This document shows positions 25,646 to 35,580 of a stretch of 40,473 nt of DNA, piece after piece (position 1 is the first letter of the stretch; each line of letters begins with the position of its first letter). Source of the stretch: Algoriphagus sp. Lineage in GTDB: Bacteria; Bacteroidota; Bacteroidia; Cytophagales; Cyclobacteriaceae. Location: NCBI RefSeq assembly GCF_029254265.1, contig NZ_JAQWXX010000023.1:1-40473 (forward strand), written 5' to 3'. Under the pieces are notes generated by a model. That model worked only from the letters and a program-made list of their open reading frames with translations, ran no database searches and was not told the origin of the DNA. The translations under genes were made by a program, and so were the position numbers.

Positions 25646-25665
25646 TACGCAAATTGTATGCAAGT
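25646..25665 (+). repeat. Possible integrase arm site, right
   Basis: The partner of 17986-18005 in the same orientation, 17 of 20 positions identical, including GCAAATTGTA. It lies 50 bases from the right att repeat. Confidence 0.4.
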
Positions 25666-25666
25666 G

Positions 25667-25702
25667 AAAAAGGAGTTACAATTTTTTATATCATAACTCC
25701 TT
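25667..25702 (-). terminator. Element-supplied terminator for the rebuilt tRNA
   Basis: AAGGAGTTA at 25670-25678 pairs perfectly with TAACTCCTT at 25694-25702. On the minus strand it follows the tRNA 3' end by about 10 bases and is followed by TTTT. Its GGAG/CTCC stem resembles that of the terminator at 17778, which followed the tRNA before integration. It could also end the SAP gene transcript. Confidence 0.6.
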
Positions 25703-25712
25703 AATAATCAAG

Positions 25713-25786
25713 TAGGGGTGACAGGATTTGAACCTGCGGCCACACGCCCCCCAGACGTGTACGCTACCGGGCTGCGCTACACCCCG
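25713..25786 (-). tRNA. tRNA-Pro(GGG), 3' half supplied by the integrated element
   Basis: The minus strand folds into a complete cloverleaf: 5' acceptor CGGGGTG, D arm GCGC...GCGT, anticodon stem CACGT/GCGTG with loop CTGGGGG (anticodon GGG), T arm GCAGG-TTCAAAT-CCTGT and 3' acceptor CACCCCT, then A73. Position 1 is C and position 72 is T, so the terminal pair is mismatched, and CCA is not encoded (CTT follows). The displaced native 3' half at 17821 has G72 and CCA. The 5' half and upstream promoter are host sequence; the 3' half from the anticodon loop onward is element sequence. Confidence 0.9.
25715..25760. repeat. attR repeat
   Basis: Matches 17826-17871 at 44 of 46 positions; the differences are at 25739 and 25755. 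Between them 25740-25754 is identical to 17851-17865. This block covers the anticodon loop, a usual crossover site for tRNA-targeting tyrosine recombinases. Confidence 0.85.
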
Positions 25787-25802
25787 ATATTAATTTGAAA
25801 AC

Positions 25803-25830
25803 CAAATTTATTAATTGGTAAATTATTCAA
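25803..25830 (-). promoter_or_regulatory. Promoter of tRNA-Pro
   Basis: On the minus strand TAAATTTG (25803-25810) matches the -7 consensus TAnnTTTG perfectly, with TTG at 25828-25830 and a 17-base spacer, slightly short of 19. It ends 16 bases before the tRNA 5' end at 25786. Confidence 0.5.
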
Positions 25831-25881
25831 AAATGAAATGGTGAAAAATTTAAAAAAACGATTTCAAAAGTCCATGAAAAT

Positions 25882-27333
25882 CTAATTGGCCAATTCAAAC
25901 TCAAACTCAGTAAAGCTCTTAGAATCTGAATGAATCTTGATTTCACTTCCGTGAATTTCCAGAATATGCTTGACGATAGCCAATCCCAATCCTGAGCCTT
26001 GTACACCTTGTTGATTTTTATCGATCATGTAATACCGATCAAATAGGGATTGTAATTCCCCTTGGGGGATTCCATTTCCGGAGTTTCGGATTTTTATACA
26101 AACTCCCCCATTTGGCACTTCGCAAGCATCGATAAGAATCTCTCCTTGATTAGGTGTGTATTTTACTGCATTGTCCAGTAGATTCTGGATCACCCGATCG
26201 ATCAAGGATAAATCTGCTTTGACTATTGGTAAATTCTGACAAATCTGAGATTTAATCTCTATGCCTTTGGTTTGTGCGAGAAGCTCATATTTCAAGGCAG
26301 AATCAAAAAGGAGCTCCTGTACCTTGAGTCGCTCCAACTTTACATGCATTTGACCAGATTCAAGTTTGGAAAGATCAAAAAGATCAGCAACTAATTTGGT
26401 CAATCGATCAGTAGAGTCACTGATAATTTTTAGATATTTTTCTTTTTCTTCCTTAGAAAGATTTTCTCCTTTGATTTGAAGTGTTTCTATATAGCCATTA
26501 ATAATTGCAAGTGGATTTCTTAAGTCATGGGAGACATTTGCAATTAACTCTCTTCTTAGACTATCTACTTTCTTGAGTTCCTCTATATTATTCAAGATTG
26601 TATCTGCCATATGGTTAAAAGTATTCCCTAAGACGGCTAATTCTGATTTAGAATTAGATTCCGAAACTCTTGCTTTCAAATCTCCATCCTTAAATTTCTC
26701 TACGGTTCGTACAATCTCCCTCAAGTGTCTGGTAAGCCAACTGATCAAAACCAACCCGATCAAAAAGGCTACAACCAGAGTAATTAAAATGGAATTAAAG
26801 GTCAATTGCATCCAGAAACTCCCGAGCAGGCTACTAGCTATTGTTTCATATTTTTCACTTGCCAATGTAATATACACATAGCCCAAAAGCTGATTATCCT
26901 CAAAAACTGAAGTTGCGGAAAAGACAGATTCTTGTCCCGGATTTCTAGGGTCATCTCCAAGTATAAAATTATTTCCTCCCTCAGAAATAAACTTTTGAAT
27001 CGGTTCAAGCTCAACCCGTTTCAATTTCACTTTTTGATCCAATACCACAAACGAAATGATCTCGCCATCAGGATCCAATAAGTAAACCTCTATCCCTGGG
27101 TTAACTGCCATCATCGAATGCATGATAATACCGAGTGCTTCTTCATTGACTTTTCCGTCTTGGAATGGATTTACCTCCTTAATTAGGTAGTCCGCTACTG
27201 ATGCGTTGAGTCGTTGAGTCGTTTCCTGAAAATACCGCTGAGCAGTAGTAGCTGTAATGAATATATAGGAGAAACCAACAATTAATAGCACCACAAAGAA
27301 ACTGAGGGAGATTCTCCAATAAAGACTTTTCAT
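25882..27333 (-). CDS. Sensor histidine kinase
   Basis: A 483-residue membrane kinase. Transmembrane helices at about residues 8-28 and 178-200 enclose a periplasmic sensor region of about 150 residues. A HAMP segment follows (to about 245), then a HisKA domain with ELIANVSHDLRNPLAI (His269). The HATPase domain has an N box (QNLLDNAVKYTP) and a G box (GSGLGLAIVKHILEIHG). It lies 9 bases from the response regulator and forms a pair with it. The signal is unknown. All catalytic motifs are present. Confidence 0.95.
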   Translation of the reverse strand: MKSLYWRISLSFFVVLLIVGFSYIFITATTAQRYFQETTQRLNASVADYLIKEVNPFQDGKVNEEALGIIMHSMMAVNPGIEVYLLDPDGEIISFVVLDQKVKLKRVELEPIQKFISEGGNNFILGDDPRNPGQESVFSATSVFEDNQLLGYVYITLASEKYETIASSLLGSFWMQLTFNSILITLVVAFLIGLVLISWLTRHLREIVRTVEKFKDGDLKARVSESNSKSELAVLGNTFNHMADTILNNIEELKKVDSLRRELIANVSHDLRNPLAIINGYIETLQIKGENLSKEEKEKYLKIISDSTDRLTKLVADLFDLSKLESGQMHVKLERLKVQELLFDSALKYELLAQTKGIEIKSQICQNLPIVKADLSLIDRVIQNLLDNAVKYTPNQGEILIDACEVPNGGVCIKIRNSGNGIPQGELQSLFDRYYMIDKNQQGVQGSGLGLAIVKHILEIHGSEIKIHSDSKSFTEFEFELAN

Positions 27334-27342
27334 AAAATATCG

Positions 27343-28041
27343 TTAAAGTTCGTCGTTAAATCGGTAGCCTACTCCCCAAGTGGTAAGGATGTAAGTCGGT
27401 GAATTAGGGTCCTTCTCCACTTTAGAACGCAGCCGGTTGATATGTGCATTTACAGTATGCTCGTATCCACTAAAATCATAGCCCCAGATAAGTTCGAGTA
27501 ATTCTCCCCTAGAATAACTTCGCCCGGGATTTCTTGCCAAGAGCATCAAAAGATCAAATTCCTTTGGAGTAAGCTCAACCCGTTTTTGATCTAGAATTAC
27601 TTTTCGTTTTTTTTCATCAATTTCCAAAGAGCTAAAACGAAGCGATCCTACATCTTTTTCTACCAAAAGTGCGAATTGATCCTGTCTTCGGATAATGGCT
27701 TTGACACGGGCAATAAACTCTCTGATTTTAAATGGTTTGGTGATGTAATCGTCCGCTCCAGATTCCAACCCGATCACCTTGTCAATTTCCTCGGATTTAG
27801 CAGTGATCATCAATATAGGAGTGTAATTATCCAAAGCTCTTAAACGTTGACAGATTGCTATCCCATCCATCTCTGGAAGCATTATGTCAAGAATAATCAA
27901 ATCAAACTGATTCTTTTGGGCTTCCTCAAAACCTTTCTTTCCATTATTTTGAACTTGAATTTCATAACCCAAATCCTTCAAATGAATTTGAATCAAATCT
28001 GAGATATTAGAATCATCCTCTACAACAAGTACTTTTTTCAT
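27343..28041 (-). CDS. OmpR/PhoB family response regulator
   Basis: A 232-residue regulator. The receiver domain has the acidic pair near residues 9-10, the phospho-acceptor Asp52 in LIILDIMLPEMDG, and the Lys in YITKPFKIREF. The C-terminal winged helix has VELTPKEFDLLMLLARNPG and TVNAHINRLRSKVEKDP...TWGVGYRF. First gene of the two-component operon and cognate partner of the downstream kinase. The operon diverges from the pyrophosphatase gene across a 295-base region. Confidence 0.95.
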   Translation of the reverse strand: MKKVLVVEDDSNISDLIQIHLKDLGYEIQVQNNGKKGFEEAQKNQFDLIILDIMLPEMDGIAICQRLRALDNYTPILMITAKSEEIDKVIGLESGADDYITKPFKIREFIARVKAIIRRQDQFALLVEKDVGSLRFSSLEIDEKKRKVILDQKRVELTPKEFDLLMLLARNPGRSYSRGELLELIWGYDFSGYEHTVNAHINRLRSKVEKDPNSPTYILTTWGVGYRFNDEL

Positions 28042-28264
28042 GAGACAATTAAAAGTGATTCTGAAATTTAGTCTCTAGATCTCACGAAACTATCACAAAC
28101 TAGATTTGAGCACGAAAAGTAATCACTTAAACAAAATTTAATTTTGAATGATTTTTTAATAATTCCGGAAAAATCTGGTCAAAAATTCAATTGAAATTAC
28201 GGTCTGCTTAATAATCGAAACTAAAAAGGCACAATTACTTGAAATTCTGCATTATTGATACAAG

Positions 28265-28294
28265 TTGGCTGCTTGCTTAGAAATTCTATCTTTG
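28265..28294 (+). promoter_or_regulatory. Consensus Bacteroidota promoter of the pyrophosphatase
   Basis: TTG at 28265-28267, a 19-base spacer and TATCTTTG at 28287-28294, a perfect match to TTG-N19-TAnnTTTG. The start codon at 28337 lies 42 bases downstream. This is strong evidence for the phylum and for strong constitutive transcription. Confidence 0.85.
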
Positions 28295-28336
28295 CGCAAT
28301 TATTATTTAAAAAAATCAAAGGAATAATATAATTGT

Positions 28337-30544
28337 ATGGAACAGTTTCTGATTTACGGAGTCCCGATGCTGGGAATCCTTGGTTTGATTGCAATGGCAA
28401 TCAAGTCTGCTTGGGTAACTAAGCAGCCCACCGGCGATGAGAAAATGAATGAATTGGCAGGGTACATCGCAGACGGTGCCATGGCATTTTTGAAAGCAGA
28501 GTGGAAAGTACTTTCTTACTTTGCAATCATCGCGGTAATTCTTTTGGCTTGGTCAGGAATGTCTGTAGAGACTTCAAGCCCTGTGATTGCAATCTCATTT
28601 CTAATCGGAGCATTTTTCTCTGCCTTGGCTGGTTATATGGGAATGAATATCGCTACCAAAGCGAACGTTCGAACTACCCAAGCTGCAAGAACAAGCTTAA
28701 AAGCTGCATTAAAAGTATCATTCACAGGAGGATCTGTAATGGGTCTTGGTGTGGCTGGATTAGCGGTATTGGGACTTGGCTCTTTGTTTATCATCTTTTA
28801 CCAAGTGTATGTACAAAGTGTAGGTGCAGGTGTAAATGGTGTTGAAATGGAAAAAGCGCTTGAAGTTTTAGCTGGTTTCTCTCTTGGAGCTGAATCAATC
28901 GCACTTTTTGCAAGAGTAGGTGGCGGTATTTATACCAAAGCTGCTGATGTAGGAGCTGATCTAGTAGGAAAAGTAGAAGCTGGAATTCCTGAGGATGATG
29001 TAAGAAACCCTGCGACTATCGCAGATAACGTTGGTGACAACGTAGGTGATGTGGCTGGTATGGGAGCTGACTTGTTCGGATCCTATGTAGCTACAATTTT
29101 GGCCACCATGGTTTTGGGTAGAGAAATTGTTTCAGTGGATAATTTTGGGGGCATTGCTCCTATCCTACTTCCAATGGTTTTGGCAGGTTTAGGAATTGTA
29201 TTCTCCATTATGGGAATGGCATTCGTGACGATCAAAGATGAAAAAGGTGATGTTCAAAAAGCCCTAAATATGGGTAACTGGTCTTCAATCGTATTCACTG
29301 GAATCGCATCGTTTTTTATCGTGCAATATATGATGCCAGAGACGCTATCCATCAGAGGATATGAATTCACCAATATGGACGTGTTCTATGCAATCATCTT
29401 AGGATTAGTCGTAGGTACTTTGATGTCTATCATCACAGAATATTACACTGCAATGGGCAAGCGCCCAGTAATGTCAATTATTAAGCAGTCTGCTACAGGT
29501 CACGCAACCAATATTATCGGTGGTCTTTCAGTCGGAATGGAATCTACCGTACTTCCAACATTGGTTTTGGCAGGCGGTATTTATGGAGCATATGAGTTTG
29601 CCGGTCTATACGGTGTAGCAATTGCTGCAGCAGGTATGATGGCTACTACTGCGATGCAATTGGCAATTGATGCTTTCGGCCCAATTGCAGATAATGCTGG
29701 CGGAATCGCTGAGATGAGCCAGCTACCTGAAGAAGTAAGAGGAAGAACTGATATTTTGGATGCGGTAGGTAATACTACAGCTGCTACCGGAAAAGGATTT
29801 GCAATTGCTTCTGCAGCATTAACTTCATTAGCATTATTTGCAGCATTCGTAGGAATTGCAGGAATCGATGCAATTGATATTTACAAAGCAGATGTCCTTG
29901 CAGGTCTATTCGTGGGAGGTATGATTCCATTTATTTTCTCTTCGCTTGCAATTGCTGCCGTAGGACGTGCTGCGATGGACATGGTGAATGAGGTAAGACG
30001 TCAATTCAGAGAGATTCCAGGAATCATGGAATACAAAGCAAAGCCTGAATATGAGAAGTGTGTTGAAATCTCTACAAAAGCTTCCATCCGAGAGATGATT
30101 GCTCCAGGTGCAATTGCATTGATTACTCCTATTATTGTAGGATTTGCATTCGGCCCTGAAGTTTTGGGAGGTTTGCTGGCAGGTGTTACCGTTTCAGGAG
30201 TATTGATGGGTATGTTCCAATCCAATGCCGGTGGTGCATGGGATAATGCCAAGAAATCTTTTGAAAAAGGTGTAGAAATCGATGGCCAGATCTATTACAA
30301 AAAATCAGAGCCTCATAAAGCCTCTGTTACAGGTGATACTGTAGGAGATCCTTTCAAAGATACTTCAGGACCATCCATGAATATTTTGATCAAATTGATG
30401 TCAATTGTAGCTCTTGTGATAGCTCCTCATATTTCTGAAGGACCCCACGGTGAGCCAATGGCTGAGAAAGTAGAGATCAAAAAAGAAATCCGATATGAGG
30501 ATGGAAAGAAAATCACCACTGAAACAAAAACAGTAACTAAGTAA
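28337..30544 (+). CDS. hppA: K+-dependent-type ion-pumping membrane pyrophosphatase
   Basis: A 735-residue integral membrane protein with about 16 helices. It couples hydrolysis of pyrophosphate to export of H+ or Na+. The substrate-binding signature [18 protein letters not shown] is followed by [26 protein letters not shown]. The segment [17 protein letters not shown] has Ala where K+-independent members have Lys, so the enzyme is of the K+-dependent class. Whether it moves Na+ or H+ cannot be decided from sequence alone. Its C-terminal tail is charged ([19 protein letters not shown]). A clear terminator follows. Confidence 0.97.
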   Translation: MEQFLIYGVPMLGILGLIAMAIKSAWVTKQPTGDEKMNELAGYIADGAMAFLKAEWKVLSYFAIIAVILLAWSGMSVETSSPVIAISFLIGAFFSALAGYMGMNIATKANVRTTQAARTSLKAALKVSFTGGSVMGLGVAGLAVLGLGSLFIIFYQVYVQSVGAGVNGVEMEKALEVLAGFSLGAESIALFARVGGGIYTKAADVGADLVGKVEAGIPEDDVRNPATIADNVGDNVGDVAGMGADLFGSYVATILATMVLGREIVSVDNFGGIAPILLPMVLAGLGIVFSIMGMAFVTIKDEKGDVQKALNMGNWSSIVFTGIASFFIVQYMMPETLSIRGYEFTNMDVFYAIILGLVVGTLMSIITEYYTAMGKRPVMSIIKQSATGHATNIIGGLSVGMESTVLPTLVLAGGIYGAYEFAGLYGVAIAAAGMMATTAMQLAIDAFGPIADNAGGIAEMSQLPEEVRGRTDILDAVGNTTAATGKGFAIASAALTSLALFAAFVGIAGIDAIDIYKADVLAGLFVGGMIPFIFSSLAIAAVGRAAMDMVNEVRRQFREIPGIMEYKAKPEYEKCVEISTKASIREMIAPGAIALITPIIVGFAFGPEVLGGLLAGVTVSGVLMGMFQSNAGGAWDNAKKSFEKGVEIDGQIYYKKSEPHKASVTGDTVGDPFKDTSGPSMNILIKLMSIVALVIAPHISEGPHGEPMAEKVEIKKEIRYEDGKKITTETKTVTK

Positions 30545-30566
30545 AAAACTGTTTTTCCCATAATAG

Positions 30567-30600
30567 GAGCTGCAACGAAAGTCGCAGCTCTTTTTTTTTT
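30567..30600 (+). terminator. Terminator of the pyrophosphatase gene
   Basis: GAGCTGC at 30567-30573 pairs with GCAGCTC at 30584-30590 around a 10-base loop, then ten T residues. Confidence 0.9.
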
Positions 30601-31000
30601 GCCAATTCTCTTAAATTTGCAAATTGTTGCATTTTTAAAAACAAAATACCGCAAAATTCAGCATTAACGAATAATATTTTTTATTAACATAAAATTTAGA
30701 TTTTTGATGAAAAAAAATACAATTTATTTAAAGAATTGAACCTTTCTTACTAATTTAAGCAACAGGTATAAGAATAATTTGCTGATTGTCCGGTTTTGGG
30801 ATGTTTTTTTTAGCTTCTACTGATGAGATTGATTTTGTTTATTTAAAAGTATCTAAAGGGTTCTTGATCAATGATCTAAAGGTAATTCTCGAAAAATAAT
30901 GCAGAATCCATACTAGATTTAGGAAAAGCTGAAAAAACAAGCAATGATTTAACTACCTGAAAAAAACTAAAACCAATTCAATAATCTAAACTAAAATCAC
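30601..31000. other. 400-bp AT-rich leader before susC-like gene
   Basis: No gene found. The stretch is AT-rich and must contain the promoter of the SusC/SusD operon. TAGATTTA near 30915 is one mismatch from the -7 box but lacks a well-placed TTG. No riboswitch, tRNA or strong terminator seen. Confidence 0.45.
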
Positions 31001-34000
31001 ATGAAGAAAAGCTACGCTTTATCATTGCTTTTCCTTTTAGGTTTTCTGGTCAGCGTTCCAACTTACGCTCAACAGAATATAAAAGGGAAAGTCACGGCCG
31101 AGGAGGATGGGAATCCTCTTCCGGGAGTGAGTATCGTTATCCAAGGCACCACAACTGGAGCAGTGACGGATTTGGACGGGAACTATTCCATTTCTGTTCC
31201 CGGCCCACAGTCCGTTTTAGTATATTCCTTTATAGGATTTTCAACTAAAAGTGTGACTGTTGGGAATTCATCTACTATCGATGTGGTATTGGCTACAGAA
31301 GCATCCGAATTGGATGAATTTATAGTCACCGCTTTTGGTATTTCTCAAGAGAAAAAATCATTGGGATATGCAGCCCAAAGTATTGATTCTGAAGCAATCA
31401 CTACCTCTAAACAACAAAATGTGGTAAATGCACTTCAGGGTCAAGTGGCCGGTGTACAAGTCACAAATTCAGGGGGCGCTCCTGGTCAATCTGCTAGAAT
31501 TATTTTCCGTGGGATAAACTCTCTGGATCCATCTGCTGATAATCAACCTCTCTTTGTAGTGGATGGTGTACCGGTGGATAATTCTACCATCGAATCAAAT
31601 GGAACGCCAAGAGGAATGACAAATAGAATAGCAGATATCAACCCAAATGATATCGAAACCATGTCTGTCCTAAAAGGCGCTGCAGCAACAGCTCTTTACG
31701 GGGTTCGTGCTGCGAATGGTGCAGTGATTATCACCACTAAAAAAGGTAAATCAGGAGTAGTTCAAATAAACTTCAATAGTTCTCTTGGTTTTGACAACTT
31801 GGTAAAGCTCCCAAAGCTTCAAGATCAATATGGTCAAGGGTTTAGCGGTGAAAGAGATGATTCCAGTTTCTGGCCATCTTGGGGAGCTAGTATTGCAGAA
31901 GAAAATGACCCAAACTATGTGTACCAAGATAATTGGAATAGGGCATTTGATACCGGCGTACAGTTTGACAATAGTTTAAGTGTATCTGGAGGAAATGAAA
32001 AAGCAACTTTCTACGGATCATTTGGTCGATTAGAACAAGATGGTATAATCCCTTTTTCATCATGGAATAGAACTACAGCTAAGCTTTCCGGAACGGTGAC
32101 TGCCAGCGAGAAATTTAATTTTTCAGGATCCATTAATTTCACCAATTCAGGAGGTAATCGTGTCCCACATGATCGATTCTTGGAGCGAATGATGTATTGG
32201 TCTGAGACCACAGATGTACGAGATTACATCAATGAGGATGGCACCATGAAAACCTATGGGAATACAAATCCTATCTATGATGCAAGATTTGCTACCTATG
32301 AAGATGACGTAAATCGTGTGATTGGAAATATTAATTTCAATTATAGCCCTACTGATTGGTTGATGCTCTCTTATAGATTAGGTACTGATTTTTACAGTGA
32401 CAGCAGAGAAGAAATTACCCCTGGTCCGATGGGGATTGATGGTGAAGTTGCTTTAAGTTCTACTGGATTTATAGAGGAAACCAGAATCAACAGCCGCGAC
32501 CTGACCTCAAACTTCTACATCACGCTAAAAAAACAGTGGAACGAAAACTGGAACACTCAGCTAAGATTAGGAAATGATGTCTTCGAGAGAAGGTTTGATC
32601 GAATCACTGCAACAGGATCTAACTTTGTGATTCCTGGCTTTTATAACTTGAGTAATACGACTCAGATTTTTGCCAGTCAGGGTAAATCAATCCGACGATT
32701 GGTTGGTTTTTATGGTGATTTGATGGTCGATTACAAAAACTTCCTTTTCCTGAACGTAACTGGTAGAAATGACATCTCTTCCACTCTTCCTACCAACAAT
32801 AACTCATTCTTCTACCCTTCGGTGAATTTGGGTTATGTGTTTAGTGAAAATTTTGAATTGCCTAGTTGGATTACTTTCGGAAAACTTAGAGCCTCTTGGG
32901 CGCAGGTAGGTAAGGATACCAATCCGCATATCTTGGGAGCCACGTTTGTTTCCCCTGCAGTTTTTCCACTGAATGGCCAAGTAGGATTCTCTAAAAACTC
33001 AGTATTTGGTGATCCAAACTTGAAACCTGAATTGACGACTTCGATTGAATTTGGTACTCAGTTCGCTTTCTTTAACAACAGAGCAAATCTGGATGTAACT
33101 TATTACAAGTCAAACTCAAAAGATCAAATCATTCCAGTTCCGATTTCTGATGCAACAGGTTTCTCCTCTTACATCACTAATGCAGGTGAAATCGAAAACA
33201 GAGGTTGGGAAATCGTCGTTGGAGGCACTCCTATAGAGAGTGGGGATTTCCGATGGGATGTAAGTGCAAACATTACAACAAACAGGAATGAAGTAAAAGG
33301 AATTCGTGAGGGTATCGATCAGATTGTGGTAGGTTCTCAATTTGGATATGCCGGCTCCACAGTTACTATGATTCTAAAAGAAGGTCAAGCATATGGAAAT
33401 ATTTATGGTAGTTCTTATGTAAGACCAGGGGCCCCAGAAGGTACTGAGACTCTAGACAGAGATCTGCCTCAGTTAATTGGTGCCAATGGATTTCCTGTGA
33501 GAACTGGCAGTCAATTGATTCTTGGAAATGCAGTCCCTAAATTATTTGGAGGTATCCGAAACCAATTCAGCTATAAAGGAATTGAATTTTCATTCCTGAT
33601 TGACTTCCGCTCCGGACTACAGCAGTATGATCAGTTTGGCAACTTCCTTTCTGCTTTTGGTAAGCAGGAAGACTCCAATAGAAGAAATGATACGGTTGTA
33701 TTCCCTGGGGTTTTGGCTGATGGCTTACAAAATGCAAAGCCAGTATGGCTTGGCCAAGGCGTAGGCCCTGACGGGGTGAATTACGGAGCGGGCTATTGGA
33801 GAAACTCTTACAGAGGTATATCTGAAAACTTTGTAAATGATGCAAGCTTTATCAAACTGAGAAATATAACCCTTGCCTACAATTTAAGCCCAACTGTATT
33901 GGAGCGAACTCCATTCAGAACAGCAAGATTCTCCGTGGCAGCGAATAATATCATCCTTTCTACTCCATGGGATGGGTTTGATCCTGAGTCGTTCTCAGCA

Positions 34001-34087
34001 GGTGCAGGCGGAAACGCTGTAGGATTTACCGGACTTGGATTCCCAGGTGTGCAGAGCTTCTTCTTCACCTTGAATTTAGGACTATAA
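31001..34087 (+). CDS. SusC/RagA family TonB-linked outer-membrane protein
   Basis: A 1028-residue transporter. Signal peptide ends near TYAQQ. A carboxypeptidase-D-like regulatory domain follows (IKGKVTAEEDGNPLPGVSIVIQGTTTGAVTDLDGNYSI), then a plug domain (ALQGQVAGVQV, VVDGVPVDNST, SVLKGAAATALYGVRAANGAVIITTKKG) and a 22-strand-type barrel ending FFFTLNLGL. It forms a complex with the SusD-like lipoprotein encoded 19 bases downstream. The family imports glycans, peptides or other large nutrients; no enzyme gene nearby indicates the substrate. Confidence 0.97.
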   Translation: MKKSYALSLLFLLGFLVSVPTYAQQNIKGKVTAEEDGNPLPGVSIVIQGTTTGAVTDLDGNYSISVPGPQSVLVYSFIGFSTKSVTVGNSSTIDVVLATEASELDEFIVTAFGISQEKKSLGYAAQSIDSEAITTSKQQNVVNALQGQVAGVQVTNSGGAPGQSARIIFRGINSLDPSADNQPLFVVDGVPVDNSTIESNGTPRGMTNRIADINPNDIETMSVLKGAAATALYGVRAANGAVIITTKKGKSGVVQINFNSSLGFDNLVKLPKLQDQYGQGFSGERDDSSFWPSWGASIAEENDPNYVYQDNWNRAFDTGVQFDNSLSVSGGNEKATFYGSFGRLEQDGIIPFSSWNRTTAKLSGTVTASEKFNFSGSINFTNSGGNRVPHDRFLERMMYWSETTDVRDYINEDGTMKTYGNTNPIYDARFATYEDDVNRVIGNINFNYSPTDWLMLSYRLGTDFYSDSREEITPGPMGIDGEVALSSTGFIEETRINSRDLTSNFYITLKKQWNENWNTQLRLGNDVFERRFDRITATGSNFVIPGFYNLSNTTQIFASQGKSIRRLVGFYGDLMVDYKNFLFLNVTGRNDISSTLPTNNNSFFYPSVNLGYVFSENFELPSWITFGKLRASWAQVGKDTNPHILGATFVSPAVFPLNGQVGFSKNSVFGDPNLKPELTTSIEFGTQFAFFNNRANLDVTYYKSNSKDQIIPVPISDATGFSSYITNAGEIENRGWEIVVGGTPIESGDFRWDVSANITTNRNEVKGIREGIDQIVVGSQFGYAGSTVTMILKEGQAYGNIYGSSYVRPGAPEGTETLDRDLPQLIGANGFPVRTGSQLILGNAVPKLFGGIRNQFSYKGIEFSFLIDFRSGLQQYDQFGNFLSAFGKQEDSNRRNDTVVFPGVLADGLQNAKPVWLGQGVGPDGVNYGAGYWRNSYRGISENFVNDASFIKLRNITLAYNLSPTVLERTPFRTARFSVAANNIILSTPWDGFDPESFSAGAGGNAVGFTGLGFPGVQSFFFTLNLGL

Positions 34088-34106
34088 ACCTCTAAAAATC
34101 AGAAAC

Positions 34107-35519
34107 ATGAAATTACATAATAAGATAAGAGCAATAATGGGTGCCTCCTTGATCCTTTCAGCTTCAGCTTGTGAAAGCTTTCTGGATGTCAACGAAAACC
34201 CAAACAATCCGGAAGATGCACCTATCTCTGGCTTGATGACTAACATCACGTACGAGACCTCTCTTAACGTCTTCAGATCAGGAAGTGCGGTAAGTAACTA
34301 TGTGCAATACCTTGCCTCTCCAAATCCAGACAGTGGTTCGGACACCATGGAACCATTAGATTTTAGCGGGACTTGGTTCAGCTTGTACAATGTCATGACA
34401 GACTTAAATGAAATGAATAAAAAAGCTGAAGAAGCTGGTTCACTTCATTACCTAGGTGCAGGCCAGGTGTTAATGGCTTTGAATTTAGGAATGACAGTGG
34501 ATTTATTTGGTGACGTCCCTTTTTCAGAAAGTTTCAACTTTACAACTGTAACGCCTAAATATGATGATGATCAAACCCTTTATGGAAATATCATCAGTTT
34601 ACTCGATCAAGGAATAGCAAACCTTCAAGGCACTACTTCGATTTCGATTGGAAATGACGACTTTATCTATGGTGGAGATGTGGCCACTTGGATCAAATTT
34701 GCAAATACCTTAAAAGCAAGATATCTGATTCATTCCAGAGGTGGCTCGGGCTTCAGTGCTGCAGAAGTTTTAGCAGCCACAACAGCAGGTTTTTCCTCCA
34801 ATGCCGACAATGCTGAAGTGATTTTCTTTGAACAACGCTTTAACCCTTGGGCTCAAGTGGCAATCAACAACTCTAACTTGTTGCTTGGCGGATGGATTTC
34901 CGAGCAATTTATAGAAGCACTTGACGGTACATCTTATCCCGCAGTGGATCCAAGATTGGCTCTAATGGTGGGAACTACCGACGATGGAGAGTTTGTCGGG
35001 ACTGTAAATGGAGCAGGTCGTGGAAACGCACCTGAACAAGGTGCAAGATCTACTTTGATCCCTGGACAGTATTATACCTCAACATTATCCCCTGTCTTAA
35101 TAGCAACATATGCTGAGTTAAAGTTTATTGAAGCTGAGGCCGCATTCGATACAGATAAGGCTAGAGCTTTCGATGCATATATGGAAGGAATCGAGGCGCA
35201 TATGGATATGTTAGGTGTAGCTGCCGCTGATAAAGCCACTTACCTTTCTGATCCAAGCGTCAACGTAGGTGCGGCAGATTTGACTTTAGATTTGATTTTC
35301 AAGGAGAAATGGGTAGCCATGTTCCTTCATCCGGAAAGCTGGAATGATGCCAGAAGATTTGATTATAATTATAAAAACTTTAGTCCGCCAGCTAACCTAA
35401 ATCCTAATTTGGGAGGGAATCTAATCAGGCGTCTCGCCTATCCGGATAGTGAAATCAGTAGAAATGGACAGAATGTTCCTTCGGTGACACTGCTAGATCG
35501 AATCTGGTGGGATCAGTAA
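34107..35519 (+). CDS. SusD/RagB family nutrient-binding lipoprotein
   Basis: A 470-residue lipoprotein with lipobox SASAC-E (Cys22) and FLDVNENPNNP typical of the SusD-like_2 group. Helical SusD features follow: NYVQYLASPNPDSGSD, WIKFANTLKARYLIH, YAELKFIEAEAAF and FKEKWVAMFLHPESWNDARRF. It caps the SusC-like transporter and binds the nutrient at the cell surface. The substrate is not indicated by neighbours: no glycosidase, peptidase or sulfatase follows. A clear terminator ends the operon. Confidence 0.95.
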   Translation: MKLHNKIRAIMGASLILSASACESFLDVNENPNNPEDAPISGLMTNITYETSLNVFRSGSAVSNYVQYLASPNPDSGSDTMEPLDFSGTWFSLYNVMTDLNEMNKKAEEAGSLHYLGAGQVLMALNLGMTVDLFGDVPFSESFNFTTVTPKYDDDQTLYGNIISLLDQGIANLQGTTSISIGNDDFIYGGDVATWIKFANTLKARYLIHSRGGSGFSAAEVLAATTAGFSSNADNAEVIFFEQRFNPWAQVAINNSNLLLGGWISEQFIEALDGTSYPAVDPRLALMVGTTDDGEFVGTVNGAGRGNAPEQGARSTLIPGQYYTSTLSPVLIATYAELKFIEAEAAFDTDKARAFDAYMEGIEAHMDMLGVAAADKATYLSDPSVNVGAADLTLDLIFKEKWVAMFLHPESWNDARRFDYNYKNFSPPANLNPNLGGNLIRRLAYPDSEISRNGQNVPSVTLLDRIWWDQ

Positions 35520-35535
35520 AATTTCTTTCATCCTT

Positions 35536-35569
35536 AAAGTCTCCTGCCCTAAAGCAGGAGACTTTTTTT
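35536..35569 (+). terminator. Terminator of the SusC/SusD operon
   Basis: AAAGTCTCCTGC at 35536-35547 pairs perfectly with GCAGGAGACTTT at 35554-35565 around a 6-base loop, and seven T residues follow. Confidence 0.92.
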
Positions 35570-35580
35570 ATATTAATCGA

